Shown: positions 41,152-50,094, counted from the stretch's first letter. The stretch: 64,000 nt of DNA from Aldersonia sp. NBC_00410 (GCF_026342035.1 NZ_JAPENM010000005.1:186001-250000); one strand, 5' to 3'. Program-made: numbers and translations. The notes: generated from the letters alone by a model not told the origin.

Positions 41152-41164
41152 ACCACGACCCGGG
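41138..41164. terminator. Hairpin with the fadD stop codon in its loop
   Basis: CCCGGGTCGTG (41138-41148) and CACGACCCGGG (41154-41164) form an 11-bp stem around TGAAC, which contains the fadD TGA. The same left arm is also the right half of a 20-bp palindrome at 41131-41150. It serves the convergent genes ending at 41151 and 41199. Confidence 0.75.
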
Positions 41165-41198
41165 CCGGCTGTGATATCGGCCGTGTCTACTTGGCCGG

Positions 41199-42425
41199 TC
41201 AGCGGCCGTGCTTCACCTGGTTGAAGGGCACATCCCGGTCCGCCGCGAACTCGCGCGGCATGCCGAGCACCCGTTCGCTGATGATATTCCGCGCCATCTC
41301 GGTGCTGCCACCGGCGAGGCTCCAGGCCTGCCGGTGCAAGTAGTCGCGGCCGATCCAGCCCGGCTCACCTTCGTCGGCGATGCCTTCCGTGGCACCGTTG
41401 GATCCGGAAATGCGCACCGCCATATCGGCCTGTAGCCACGAGTTTTCGGCACTGAGCAGGCGAATGATCGAACCCGCCGGCGGGGGCATTGAACCAGACC
41501 CAATCGCACCGGTAATCCGCGCGATGACCTCATCGAGGACAAGGCTCATCGCCCGCGCCTCGCCGATGTCCTCGCGCACGCGAATGTCGTCCATCTGACC
41601 GGTGCGCCTCGCGAGGGCTACCAGTCGGGATATGTCGCCGCCGCTGTGGATCTGCGCCCCGCTCGCGTACGGCGACGCACCACCCACGGCGCTGCGCTCG
41701 TGCACCAACTGGCGCGAGGCCACATCCCAACCCCCGTCGACCTGACCCACCACGGCATCGGCCGGGAGGACCACATCGTCGAAGAATTCCTGACAGAACT
41801 CGATGGTGCCGTCCGCCTGCTTGATCTGCTGGATGGTGAGGCCTTCGGCGTCGGTCGGGACGAGGAACATCGTCAGGCCACGGTGCTTGGCGACCTCCCA
41901 ATTGGTCCGGGCCAGGCACAGCGCATAGCTGGCGGCATAGGCGCCCGAACTCCAAATCTTGGCGCCGTTGAGGATCCAGCGATCGCCGTCGAGCACGGCC
42001 TTCGTGGTGAGACCGGCGAGGTCGGACCCGCCGCGCGGTTCGGAGAGGAATTGCGCAAGGAACTCGTCACCGCGCAGTGCCGCATGGATATGCCTGCGCT
42101 TCTGCTCCTCGGTGCCCATGTCGAGAATCGTGGGCGCGCAGACCGCGAGTGTCGGAACATTGAATTCCAGCGGCATGTCGTAGCTGAGCGACTCATCGCT
42201 GAACGCACGCTGATGTGCCGGGGTCAGCCCGAGTCCGCCGTACTCCTTCGGGAAGCAGATGCCGGCGAAGCCGCCGTCGTAGAGCCTGCGCTGCAGTTCG
42301 CGAGCGCGGTCCCACTCTCTGCGCGTCGCGTCGATGTGCGCCGGGGCGGGCGGCATGTTGGCCTTGAGCCAGCTTCCCGCTCGGGCACGAAAGCTCTCGA
42401 CGGATTCCATCTCGGCTGCGGTCAT
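41199..42425 (-). CDS. Acyl-CoA dehydrogenase, catalytic-type subunit of a pair
   Basis: A 408-residue ACAD with QFLSEPRGGSDLAGL, ILNGAKIWSSGAYAASY, the candidate Glu in LVHERSAVGG, and a C-terminus LAGGSTEMARNIISERVLGMPR. It is ATGA-coupled to the shorter ACAD gene at 42422, the third such pair here. It is the promoter-distal end of the long leftward unit starting at the TauD-type gene. The likely role is alpha,beta-dehydrogenation of a bulky acyl-CoA as a heteromer. Confidence 0.9.
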   Translation of the reverse strand: MTAAEMESVESFRARAGSWLKANMPPAPAHIDATRREWDRARELQRRLYDGGFAGICFPKEYGGLGLTPAHQRAFSDESLSYDMPLEFNVPTLAVCAPTILDMGTEEQKRRHIHAALRGDEFLAQFLSEPRGGSDLAGLTTKAVLDGDRWILNGAKIWSSGAYAASYALCLARTNWEVAKHRGLTMFLVPTDAEGLTIQQIKQADGTIEFCQEFFDDVVLPADAVVGQVDGGWDVASRQLVHERSAVGGASPYASGAQIHSGGDISRLVALARRTGQMDDIRVREDIGEARAMSLVLDEVIARITGAIGSGSMPPPAGSIIRLLSAENSWLQADMAVRISGSNGATEGIADEGEPGWIGRDYLHRQAWSLAGGSTEMARNIISERVLGMPREFAADRDVPFNQVKHGR

Positions 42426-43552
42426 GCGGCACCCCTGTCGAGCAGATCGGTTATGCGGCGGCGGTGTTCCTCGGGCGTCCCGTACAGTGCGCGGTCAACA
42501 ATGACCCGGCGCAGGTACAAGTGCATGTCGTGCTCCCACGTGACGCCGATACCGCCGTGCAGTTGTATGCAGTCCTGCACGATCTCGGGCGCCTTCGCGC
42601 CGATGTATGACTTTGCGGCGCCGACCAATTCGGCAGTCGCGGTCGGATCGTGGTCGAATGACACCGCGGCCGCCCAGGAGATGGCATGGCACGCCTCGAG
42701 CCAGGTCTTGTTGTTCGCCATGCGGTGCTTGAGCGCCTGGTACGACGCCAGTTGGCGGCCGAAGGTGTACCGGTCGAAGAGCCACTGCACGGTCGATTCG
42801 ACGGCCCGCTCGGTGGCTCCGGCCATTTCGGCCGCGGCCAGCATGGCGGCGACCTGGAACTGGGTTTCGATAGTGGTCGCCGCGACCGAACTCTGGCCGA
42901 CGATTGCATCGGATTCGATGGAGACGTCGGAGAACACGACCTCGGCGGTGTGGCGAACGAAATCGAAACACTGCTTGGCGGTCACGGTGACGCCGGGCGC
43001 GTTCGCGGGGACCAGGACCTGCACCGGACCCTCCGGCCCGGTTGCGGTCACGAGGAAGATGTCTGCCTGATCACCGGATTCGACACGGTCCTTGGTGCCG
43101 TTGAGCCGGTATCCGGAACCATCGCGGCTCAGCGTGGTCTGGGCGCCCGTCAGGTTCAGGGCCGCGCCTCGTTCGTAGAGCGCCCACGCGGCGACGGTCT
43201 CACCGCCGAGGATCGCGGCAATGGTGTCGGTGAACCGTTCACCCTCACTCGCCAGGCCGGCGAGCACCGCACTCGTCGTGGTCAGTGGGCCGGGCGCGAC
43301 GGCACGGCCGCATTCACCGGCAATGATCGCCAGGTCTGCCATCGGTGATCCGGAAACCGTTCCACCACCAAGGTTCTCGGGTACCAGCATGGCGGTCCAG
43401 CCGAGTTCTGCGGCGCGGACCCACCACTTGCGATCGAATCCTCCGCCGTCGTCGTTCAGGGCGCGAACTCCTGCCATCGGCACAGTACGTTCGAGGAACT
43501 CGCGGTTGGTCGTTTGGAACAGCCGTTGATCGGCTGTGCGGGCGTGGTCCAT
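42422..43552 (-). CDS. Acyl-CoA dehydrogenase, non-catalytic-type subunit of a pair
   Basis: A 376-residue ACAD-like protein. It keeps DRYTFGRQLASYQALKHRMA and LHGGIGVTWEHDMHLYLRR. The YEGT position is LYGTPEEHR, no HER-type Glu is present, and the flavin loop region is altered (AAWALYERGAALNL). It therefore looks like the structural partner of the ACAD encoded just downstream. The ATG at 43552 is 42 bp from the preceding gene. Confidence 0.87.
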   Translation of the reverse strand: MDHARTADQRLFQTTNREFLERTVPMAGVRALNDDGGGFDRKWWVRAAELGWTAMLVPENLGGGTVSGSPMADLAIIAGECGRAVAPGPLTTTSAVLAGLASEGERFTDTIAAILGGETVAAWALYERGAALNLTGAQTTLSRDGSGYRLNGTKDRVESGDQADIFLVTATGPEGPVQVLVPANAPGVTVTAKQCFDFVRHTAEVVFSDVSIESDAIVGQSSVAATTIETQFQVAAMLAAAEMAGATERAVESTVQWLFDRYTFGRQLASYQALKHRMANNKTWLEACHAISWAAAVSFDHDPTATAELVGAAKSYIGAKAPEIVQDCIQLHGGIGVTWEHDMHLYLRRVIVDRALYGTPEEHRRRITDLLDRGAA

Positions 43553-43594
43553 GTGACTCCTTGTGTCGCCGGCGGTAGTGAGCTTGGGACGCGG

Positions 43595-44392
43595 TCACTC
43601 TTGCTGCGCGGCGCCGATCGCGTCGTCGAGCACACCCAGGTCGCCGCCCAGTTCTGCAGCCACCTTGCGCACCACGGTGACGTCCTTGCTGACGAAGCTG
43701 CTGACGGCCGCGGCAAATGCGGCAACAGAACCGCGACGGGCAACCCCGGAGAGCGCGCGGCTCGCGCCGCTGGCGTGTGGCAGCGCCTGCAGCAGTGCGG
43801 TTTCGGGCACGCCGAGCTGATCGCCGAGTCGGACGGCCTCCGCGACCAGACCGATCTGCGCGGCGAACAAGGCATTGTTGATCAGCTTCACGCGCTGGCC
43901 GTTGCCCAGCGCGCCCACGTGCAGAACCGGGTCCGCATAACTCGCCAGCGCGGGCCGGATCCGGTCGAGCGCCTCGCCGTCTCCGCCGACGAACACGGTC
44001 AGTGCTCCCGCGGCAATGTCATGCGGCCCGCCACTGACCGGGGCGTCCAGCACGAACACACCTTGTGTGGCAGCTCGGTCGGCGACTGCTTGGGCAGTGT
44101 TCGGGCTACCCGTGGTGTGCAGGAGCAGCGTTGCGCCGGGACGCATGTGCTCGAGCAGCGGTCCGTCGAGGCAGACCTCGCGGACCTGTTCGTCGTTGAA
44201 GACACAGACGAACACCGCGTCGGAATCCGCGACCTGCTCGAGGGTGGCGCAGGGCTGTGCACCGGCCTCGGACAGCTCGGTGCGACGCTCCGGCGAGCGG
44301 CCGAGCGCCCGGACCTCGTGACCGCCCGCGACGAGGCGCGCGACCATCGGCGCACCCATCCGGCCGGCGCCGATGAAGCCGATTCGGGTCAT
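43595..44392 (-). CDS. 3-hydroxyisobutyrate dehydrogenase-like NAD(P)-binding protein (copy A)
   Basis: A 265-residue beta-hydroxyacid dehydrogenase. IGFIGAGRMGAPMV is the nucleotide loop, DAPVSGGP the substrate motif, and GNGQRVKLINN carries the catalytic Lys. It is slightly shorter than the usual 290-300 residues. It should oxidise a 3-hydroxy acid or reduce its semialdehyde. It is ATGA-coupled to a second member of the family (44389), which is unusual and suggests either two substrates or a heteromer. Confidence 0.88.
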   Translation of the reverse strand: MTRIGFIGAGRMGAPMVARLVAGGHEVRALGRSPERRTELSEAGAQPCATLEQVADSDAVFVCVFNDEQVREVCLDGPLLEHMRPGATLLLHTTGSPNTAQAVADRAATQGVFVLDAPVSGGPHDIAAGALTVFVGGDGEALDRIRPALASYADPVLHVGALGNGQRVKLINNALFAAQIGLVAEAVRLGDQLGVPETALLQALPHASGASRALSGVARRGSVAAFAAAVSSFVSKDVTVVRKVAAELGGDLGVLDDAIGAAQQE

Positions 44393-45207
44393 CGGCTCTT
44401 GCCCATCCGTTCGAGTGTGGCGTCGGCTGCGGTGAGCACGATGCCGGGTGCGGCAGCGGCGGTTTCGGCGATATCGGCAATCAGGCCGACATCCTTGCGC
44501 AGCACTCCGCCGGCGTGATTGCCGATGAGATCGAGGCCGGTCGGGCTGACGACCCGGCTCAGGGCGAAGCTGTTTCCGCTACCGCTGGAGATGACTTCGC
44601 CCAAGCGGGCACGATCGACGCCGAGTTGCTCGCCCAGGTCGAGCGCAGCCTGTCCGATGGCGAGACCGGCGGTGAAGAGCAGATTGTTGAGCAGCTTGGT
44701 GACCTGTCCGGCGCCGAGTTCGCCGAGGTGCACGATCGGGTTCGCATAGGTCTCGAAAATCGGTCGGCACCGCTCCAGCGCCTCGGCGTCCCCGCCGACC
44801 ATGACCAGCAGACGCCGTTCGGCCGCACCGATTCCGCCGCCGCTGACCGGGGCGTCGATGACGGCGACACCGCGCGCGGCGGCCTTGCCCGCGATCTCCG
44901 CGCAGGTGTCCGGATGGACCGTGCTGTGGATGACGAGCACGCCGCCCTCGGCCATCCCGCCGAGGACACCGTCCTCGCCGGTGACGACGTTGCGCACGTC
45001 GTCATCGGCAACCACGCAGATGCAGACCACATCGCTCGCGGCGCCGAGTTCGGCGGGCGTCGCGGCAGTCTCGGCTGCGGTGTCGGCGAACGGCGCCAGG
45101 CTCTCCGGACGGCGCGCCCACAGCGTGGTCGGAAAGCCCTCGTCGACGATTCGTCGCGCCATCGGCGCACCCTGACTGCCGAGACCGATGAATCCGACTC
45201 GAATCAT
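44389..45207 (-). CDS. 3-hydroxyisobutyrate dehydrogenase-like NAD(P)-binding protein (copy B)
   Basis: A 272-residue member of the same family as its downstream neighbour: VGFIGLGSQGAPMARR, DAPVSGGG, and Lys in GAGQVTKLLNNLL. The ATG at 45207 follows GGAGGG. Copies A and B share motifs but differ through much of the sequence, so the duplication is old. With methylmalonate-type disposal genes elsewhere in the window (meaB, aldehyde dehydrogenase), oxidation of a branched hydroxy acid is a plausible role. Confidence 0.88.
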   Translation of the reverse strand: MIRVGFIGLGSQGAPMARRIVDEGFPTTLWARRPESLAPFADTAAETAATPAELGAASDVVCICVVADDDVRNVVTGEDGVLGGMAEGGVLVIHSTVHPDTCAEIAGKAAARGVAVIDAPVSGGGIGAAERRLLVMVGGDAEALERCRPIFETYANPIVHLGELGAGQVTKLLNNLLFTAGLAIGQAALDLGEQLGVDRARLGEVISSGSGNSFALSRVVSPTGLDLIGNHAGGVLRKDVGLIADIAETAAAAPGIVLTAADATLERMGKSR

Positions 45208-45251
45208 ATGACCCTCCAAGGTCGAAGAGGCTGCATCTGGAGAAGGCATGG

Positions 45252-45755
45252 TTACGTCGAGACCTTTGCCTGTGGGCGCCAGAACGTCGCGAGCAAGCCG
45301 ACAGTCGCGGCCACGCCGATGCCGAAGGCGAGGGCACCGCCGGCCCATCCGGTGATCTCGATATCGAACAGTGCGTCCAGGGACACGCCGCCCGGCCCGA
45401 GCAGTGCCAGGGCAACCGACACGACGGCGAGGGTGAGCACGTACTCGTAGCCCTCGCGGAAGACGAAGAACCCGTTGGGCCGATGCGCGAGCAGACCCGC
45501 GACAAGCATCACCGAGATCACCGCGGCGCAGGCCAGCGGCGTGAACAGGCCGACGATCAGCAGAATGGCGGCACCGATCTCGGTGACGACGGACAGCCAC
45601 GCCTGCAGCGTGCCGTGGCGCAGCCCGAGTCCGCTGAACCAGCCGGCGGTGCCGGCGATCTTTCCGCCACCGAGCCAATGGTTGTACCCGTGCATGAACA
45701 TCACGACCCCGATGACGATGCGGATCAGCAGTAGTGCGAAGTCAGTGGATGTCAT
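45252..45755 (-). CDS. DoxX-family membrane protein
   Basis: A 167-residue integral membrane protein with four hydrophobic segments (for example LLIRIVIGVVMFMHGYNHWLGG, shown by IRIVIGVVMFMHG, and AAVISVMLVAGLLA). The HGYNHW start is typical of DoxX/DoxD-like proteins, which are linked to quinone-dependent redox steps and thiol homeostasis. It overlaps the hydrolase gene by ATGA. A role in passing electrons from the pathway to quinones is possible but unproven. Confidence 0.82.
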   Translation of the reverse strand: MTSTDFALLLIRIVIGVVMFMHGYNHWLGGGKIAGTAGWFSGLGLRHGTLQAWLSVVTEIGAAILLIVGLFTPLACAAVISVMLVAGLLAHRPNGFFVFREGYEYVLTLAVVSVALALLGPGGVSLDALFDIEITGWAGGALAFGIGVAATVGLLATFWRPQAKVST

Positions 45756-46717
45756 CGATCCCCCTTCGGGTTGGCTGGGTCATCACCGTTATTACCTTGT
45801 GCGGCAGTGTTACTCGCTTGCGTCGCGAGGCACTCTTCGAAGAAGGTGAGAACTCTGGTGTGGTACGCACGTGCCATATGGCCGAGGCTGAGTTGGTGGC
45901 CGATGCCGATCTGCCGCTCGATGTGCACCCGAGGTGCGGCCGGAAACAACTCGCGGATCGCCTCCAGCGCGGGCGTATCCGTCCGCCAGACATGCTCGTG
46001 CTCGGCGGCGGTGTAATGCATCGGCACTCGCAGTTGGGCCGCGACCGCCGGGAAGTCGGTTTTCGACCAGTTGCGAATCATCGTGTACTCATATCTGGCC
46101 GAGGCGGACGCGATGGTGCCACCGCCGATCAGCGCAGCGGGGTACAAATTTTCGGGTCGCCAGATCAGGTTGCGCACCCGGTCGGAGTCCGCGCGCCCCG
46201 GTCCGCCGAGCACCTCGGCGGCCTCGGCGGAGTATTCGATCCCGGTTCCTGCGATTTCGATACCGAGCACGCTCGGGTCGCGATCGTCGATCGCGCAACG
46301 CAACGCAAGTTCGCAGCCGACCGAGTGGGCCCAGAAGAAGGTGCCCGCGCCGCGTGGCCGATCACCCAGGTGCGCGTCGCGCGCTGCGTGGACGAAATCG
46401 ACACGGCTCTCGGCGGTATCGAATTGCTCGTCATGCGGCTTCGACGCGCGGTAGCCGGGGCGGTCGAGCGCGAGCACGGTGAAACCGAGTGCGGCCGCAG
46501 TGCGCATCATCGACAGATCCGGATGGCCGGGGCAATCGAAGTACGCCGCGCTCGCCGCGCCGCCGTGCAGCGCGATGATGACGGCCCGTGGGTTCGCGGC
46601 CTCGATGAGCAGTCCGGAGGAGGGAATGCCGTCGACGTCGACGACCTGAGCGACCGGGGTCGGGTTCCCGGCGGCGCTCTCACCGCGGGCCTCCGATCCC
46701 GATATCAGGGCCGTCAT
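45752..46717 (-). CDS. Alpha/beta-hydrolase
   Basis: A 321-residue alpha/beta-hydrolase. The oxyanion motif is ALHGGAASA, the nucleophile elbow WAHSVGCE (Ala instead of the first Gly), and the candidate catalytic His is in IGIGHQLSLGH. It may hydrolyse an ester, lactone or C-C bond of a ring-cleavage product. The start ATG at 46717 is 10 bp after the thiolase stop, and its end overlaps the DoxX gene. No signal peptide, so it should act in the cytosol. Confidence 0.83.
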   Translation of the reverse strand: MTALISGSEARGESAAGNPTPVAQVVDVDGIPSSGLLIEAANPRAVIIALHGGAASAAYFDCPGHPDLSMMRTAAALGFTVLALDRPGYRASKPHDEQFDTAESRVDFVHAARDAHLGDRPRGAGTFFWAHSVGCELALRCAIDDRDPSVLGIEIAGTGIEYSAEAAEVLGGPGRADSDRVRNLIWRPENLYPAALIGGGTIASASARYEYTMIRNWSKTDFPAVAAQLRVPMHYTAAEHEHVWRTDTPALEAIRELFPAAPRVHIERQIGIGHQLSLGHMARAYHTRVLTFFEECLATQASNTAAQGNNGDDPANPKGDR

Positions 46718-46727
46718 CGTGAAAACC

Positions 46728-48383
46728 TCACGCGGTGTTCCTCAGCAGCACGACACCACTGGGCGTGAGGCCGCCACTGCTCGCCACCGCGACCTTGGCA
46801 TCGGCGATCTGGCGTGCGCCGGCCTCGCCGCGCAACTGCACCACGGCCTCGTGGATGAGCCCCATGCCGTGCGTGCGGCCGTGCGAGAGCTGGCCGCCGT
46901 GCGTGTTGATCGGGATCTGGCCGTCGCGGGCGATGTTCTTGCCACCGTCGAGGAAATCCTTGGCCTCGCCGATGCCACAGAAACCGAGTGCTTCGATCCA
47001 CGAGAGGCAGTTGAAGGTGAACCCGTCGTAGAGCTGCGCGACGTCGACGTCCTGGGGGTGCAACGTGGTTCGCGACCACAGGTGGGCAGCCTGGCCGAGC
47101 ACCTGCGGTTCGTGTGTGAGCGTGCTCTGGTCCCAGTCGAGCCGTTCGATGATCTGCGTACCCACGGCTTCCACGTACACCGGCGGCTTGGCCAGGTCTT
47201 GCGCTGCGTCCCTGGCAGACACGATCACCGCGGTTGCGGCATCACAGGGCACGTCGCAGTCGTACAGACCGAATGGCGTGGTGATGGTGCGTGCCGAGAG
47301 GTAATCCTCCATGGTCATCGGGTCGCGATAGATCGCAGTCGGGTCGAGGGCGGCGTTGGCCCGCTGGTTCAGCGCGATCCACCCGAGCGTTTCGCGTGTG
47401 GTGCCGTAGCGATGGAAGTGCCGCTGGGCATTCTGCGCCAACGTGTGCGCCGCGGACAGCGCGCCGAACGGCATCTGCCAGCTCGTCGTCCGGCCGCTGC
47501 CGACCATCGGGGTCAGCTTGCCCTGTTTGACGTACTCGCCATGGGTCGCTTCCCAGACGGTGCGGAAGCACAGCACGTGCCGAGCCAGCCCGGAGGCCAC
47601 CGCGAGCATCGCGGCGATGACCGATCCGCCAGGGCCGAACGTCTCCATGCCGCCGTTGTACCAGGTCGGCCGGATGCCGAGCGCCGACTCGAGCGCCGTC
47701 ACGCCGCCCTCGCCGAACGGGCCCGTGGGTCCACCACCGGGGTAGGTCGACAACCCATCGATGTCGTCGAGGGTGAGTCCGGCATCCGCGATGGCGCGTT
47801 CGCACGCTTCGATCGTGAGTGACAGCGGCGGACGCATGAGCCGCCGGCCGATCTGGGACATGCCGATGCCAGTGATGGCAACCTTGTCCTCGAACTTCTC
47901 CTGAGACACCATCGGGCGCACATAGCGCCACACCTGCTCGGGCTCGATCTCGTCGACCGGCAGGGGAGCGGGCTTGCCCTGTTCCGCGGTCGGGCGGAAC
48001 AGCGGCAGCCAGACGTCCTCGACCTGCTCGAACACGACTTCCATCCGCATGCCCAGTTCGAGCGACTCCGGTTCGCACTCGATCGCGTTGGTGGTGAACC
48101 GGACTCGCGGGTCGTCCTCGAGCGCCACCTGCGCGACGACATACGGCGGCGGCATCCCGGGCAGGCCGAAGCGGTGGTTGACCGTGAAGCCGATCAACGT
48201 CGCGTAGCCGGAGACGTCTCGCACGCCCATCTGCTGCCCGCGGCAGTACCGGCAAACCGGAGCCGGGGGATGGATCAGTGCCGAGCAGGATTGGCATTCC
48301 TGCACGCGCAGTTGGTTATCGGCGCCCGAGGTCCAGAAGAAGCGATTCTCTTCTGTCAATTCGGGAAGCGGGCGTCCCGCCAC
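46728..48383 (-). CDS. DUF35 (Zn-ribbon/OB-fold)-thiolase fusion, Ltp2-like aldolase candidate
   Basis: This 551-residue protein joins an N-terminal DUF35 domain (zinc-ribbon Cys30-x2-Cys33 and Cys44-x2-Cys47, OB fold to about 128) to a thiolase-like domain (about 155-551). The thiolase Cys motif NSCxSG is absent; the region reads GGMETFGPGGSV. The usual GHP motif reads SHGRTHGMG. In steroid side-chain degradation, Ltp2, which also lacks the thiolase Cys, binds a DUF35 partner and performs retro-aldol cleavage. A single-chain version is inferred here. The GTG at 48383 follows AGGAG; no upstream frame is convincing. Confidence 0.85.
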   Translation of the reverse strand: MAGRPLPELTEENRFFWTSGADNQLRVQECQSCSALIHPPAPVCRYCRGQQMGVRDVSGYATLIGFTVNHRFGLPGMPPPYVVAQVALEDDPRVRFTTNAIECEPESLELGMRMEVVFEQVEDVWLPLFRPTAEQGKPAPLPVDEIEPEQVWRYVRPMVSQEKFEDKVAITGIGMSQIGRRLMRPPLSLTIEACERAIADAGLTLDDIDGLSTYPGGGPTGPFGEGGVTALESALGIRPTWYNGGMETFGPGGSVIAAMLAVASGLARHVLCFRTVWEATHGEYVKQGKLTPMVGSGRTTSWQMPFGALSAAHTLAQNAQRHFHRYGTTRETLGWIALNQRANAALDPTAIYRDPMTMEDYLSARTITTPFGLYDCDVPCDAATAVIVSARDAAQDLAKPPVYVEAVGTQIIERLDWDQSTLTHEPQVLGQAAHLWSRTTLHPQDVDVAQLYDGFTFNCLSWIEALGFCGIGEAKDFLDGGKNIARDGQIPINTHGGQLSHGRTHGMGLIHEAVVQLRGEAGARQIADAKVAVASSGGLTPSGVVLLRNTA

Positions 48384-48433
48384 ATCGACTCCTGTCTGGT
48401 TCGAACCTCGAGGCCTGCTCGCGCAGACCTCGA

Positions 48434-49798
48434 TCAGTCTGGGATGACGGCCGCTGCCTTGTTCTCGGTGATCGGGGCTGCGATGCCCTGCTCGTCGCAC
48501 ACCTTCTGCAGCACTTTCAGCGTCTCGTCGAGACCCTTGCCGAGCCGCGGCCCCGGGGTGAAGGTGGCCGGCAGGTGCCGCATGCCCTGGATGACGCCGA
48601 TCGAGTCGTAATGCACCGTGCCGGCCGGATCGCATTTGTAGTCCGGCATCCGGTCCAGCACAGCCACGACCATCCGCTTGAAGACCGTGCGCGCGACGTT
48701 CGAGCCGATGCAGCGGTGGATGCCGAGTCCGAAGCTGAAGTGCCGATTGCCCTTCCGGTCGAGCTCGACCTCGTTCGGGTTCTCGAACACCTGCGGGTCG
48801 CGGTTGGCCATCGCCCACGACAGCCACAGTCGCTCGCCCTCCTTGAACTGCGTGCCGTCGAACTCGCAGTCCGCGGAGAACGTCCGCCCGTCGCCGGGTG
48901 CCGGTGTGTAGTAGCGCAGGAACTCCTCGGTGGCCGAGGCGAGCAGCTCATCGCGATTTTCGCTCAATCGCTGACGCTCCGCCGGATTCTCCGAGAGCCA
49001 TTCCAGTGAATGTGCGGTCAGCGCGGTGGTGGTGTCGAACCCCCCGCCGATGAGCAGCGCGAGGATGCCGAGTCGTTCCATATCGGCGTTCTCACCTTCG
49101 ATCGGCGCGTGCACGACCGCATTGACAAGGCCCGGGCGCGGGTTCTCCCGGATCTCGATCAGGTTGGTGAGCAGATCGAGGCCCATCGCGCGGTGCAACT
49201 CGTTGATCCGCGGGATGTCGGGTGAGTCGTGCGGCGTGTACACCGCGGCGTGCACCGGCTCGTTGTACACCGTCCAGCGCTCGACCGGAATGCCCATCAT
49301 TGCCAGCGTCAGCACGGCGGGCACGATGTTCGCCAGATCGTCGACGAAATCGATTTTGCCGCTTTCGATCTTCTCGTCGATGCAGGCGCGCACGATCTCG
49401 TCGACGAATGGCACCCAGCGATCCACAGCGGCGGGGGAGAGGTAGGGGTTGAGGATCGAGCGGTGCTCGCGGTGCTCGGGTGGGTCCATCTCGAGGATGC
49501 CGCCGCGGACGCCCTGGCCGCGCTCGGAGACCGGGATCTGGATGCCTTGGTATCCACGCCGTTTTCCATAGATGTCGTGGTCGTTGGAGACGTCCGCCGA
49601 TCGCGCGAGCGCGAACACCTCCTCGCTTCCGGCCGCCACCCAATGCCCGCCGTGCGTGTCCGACCAAGCCATCGGGCACTTCGACTGCATTTCCTGGGTT
49701 ATCGGCACGAAGTTCTCTCGGTACTCCGCGGTGTGCCGGTCGAACTGATAGGTGTTTTTCTTGCGGTTGTCATCTCGCGCGACGTCCTCGACAGTCAC
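48434..49798 (-). CDS. Cytochrome P450
   Basis: A 454-residue soluble bacterial P450. The I-helix motif is GGGFDTTTA, the K-helix ExxR is in EEFLRYY, and the heme-binding loop FGLGIHRCIG has Cys363. It hydroxylates a C-H bond with O2 and two electrons. The electron donor is probably the ferredoxin encoded immediately upstream, with the reductase at 57854. A hairpin separates the two genes. The C-terminal extension of about 50 residues after the heme region is longer than in many CYPs. The CYP family cannot be assigned without a database. Confidence 0.93.
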   Translation of the reverse strand: MTVEDVARDDNRKKNTYQFDRHTAEYRENFVPITQEMQSKCPMAWSDTHGGHWVAAGSEEVFALARSADVSNDHDIYGKRRGYQGIQIPVSERGQGVRGGILEMDPPEHREHRSILNPYLSPAAVDRWVPFVDEIVRACIDEKIESGKIDFVDDLANIVPAVLTLAMMGIPVERWTVYNEPVHAAVYTPHDSPDIPRINELHRAMGLDLLTNLIEIRENPRPGLVNAVVHAPIEGENADMERLGILALLIGGGFDTTTALTAHSLEWLSENPAERQRLSENRDELLASATEEFLRYYTPAPGDGRTFSADCEFDGTQFKEGERLWLSWAMANRDPQVFENPNEVELDRKGNRHFSFGLGIHRCIGSNVARTVFKRMVVAVLDRMPDYKCDPAGTVHYDSIGVIQGMRHLPATFTPGPRLGKGLDETLKVLQKVCDEQGIAAPITENKAAAVIPD

Positions 49799-49823
49799 GG
49801 CGTGTCCTCTCTGGGTATTCGAA

Positions 49824-49850
49824 GTGGCCGGCGCACACGGCGCCGGCCAC
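49824..49850 (-). terminator. Hairpin between ferredoxin and P450 genes (attenuator-like)
   Basis: GTGGCCGGCGC (49824-49834) pairs with GCGCCGGCCAC (49840-49850), an 11-bp perfect stem with loop ACACG. It sits inside a tightly packed operon, so partial termination or mRNA processing would lower P450 relative to ferredoxin. Confidence 0.65.
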
Positions 49851-49862
49851 GGGGCCTCGCCT

Positions 49863-50054
49863 TTAGATGATCGAGATCGCCTGTTCCGGGCAGGAATGCG
49901 CGGCTTCGCGCACCTTGTCTTCCTGACCGGGGGCTACCTCTTCATTGACCGGCGACGAATGACCGTCGACGTCGTCGAGTTCGAACGACTCCGGCGCGAT
50001 CATGGCGCACAGGGTATGGCCCTGGCAGCGATCTCCGTCGACCCGAACCTTCAT
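49863..50054 (-). CDS. [3Fe-4S]-type ferredoxin, P450 partner
   Basis: This 63-residue ferredoxin has Cys10-Gln-Gly-His-Thr-Leu-Cys16 and Cys55-Pro. The middle ligand position is His13 instead of Cys, the pattern of mycobacterial and Streptomyces [3Fe-4S] (or His-ligated [4Fe-4S]) ferredoxins that serve P450s. Most of the rest is acidic, as expected for an electron carrier. It lies directly before the P450 gene. Electrons could come from the FprB-like reductase at 57854. Confidence 0.9.
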   Translation of the reverse strand: MKVRVDGDRCQGHTLCAMIAPESFELDDVDGHSSPVNEEVAPGQEDKVREAAHSCPEQAISII

Positions 50055-50094
50055 GTTCGTGCTCCCTTTTGCGAGTGAATCTGGTTGTGGCGCT

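Noticed and set aside
48346-48367. Inverted repeat CAGAAGA/TCTTCTG resembling an operator
   Set aside because: It is inside the coding sequence of the DUF35-thiolase (ENRFFW), far from a promoter position, and the arms do not match GAGAAT.
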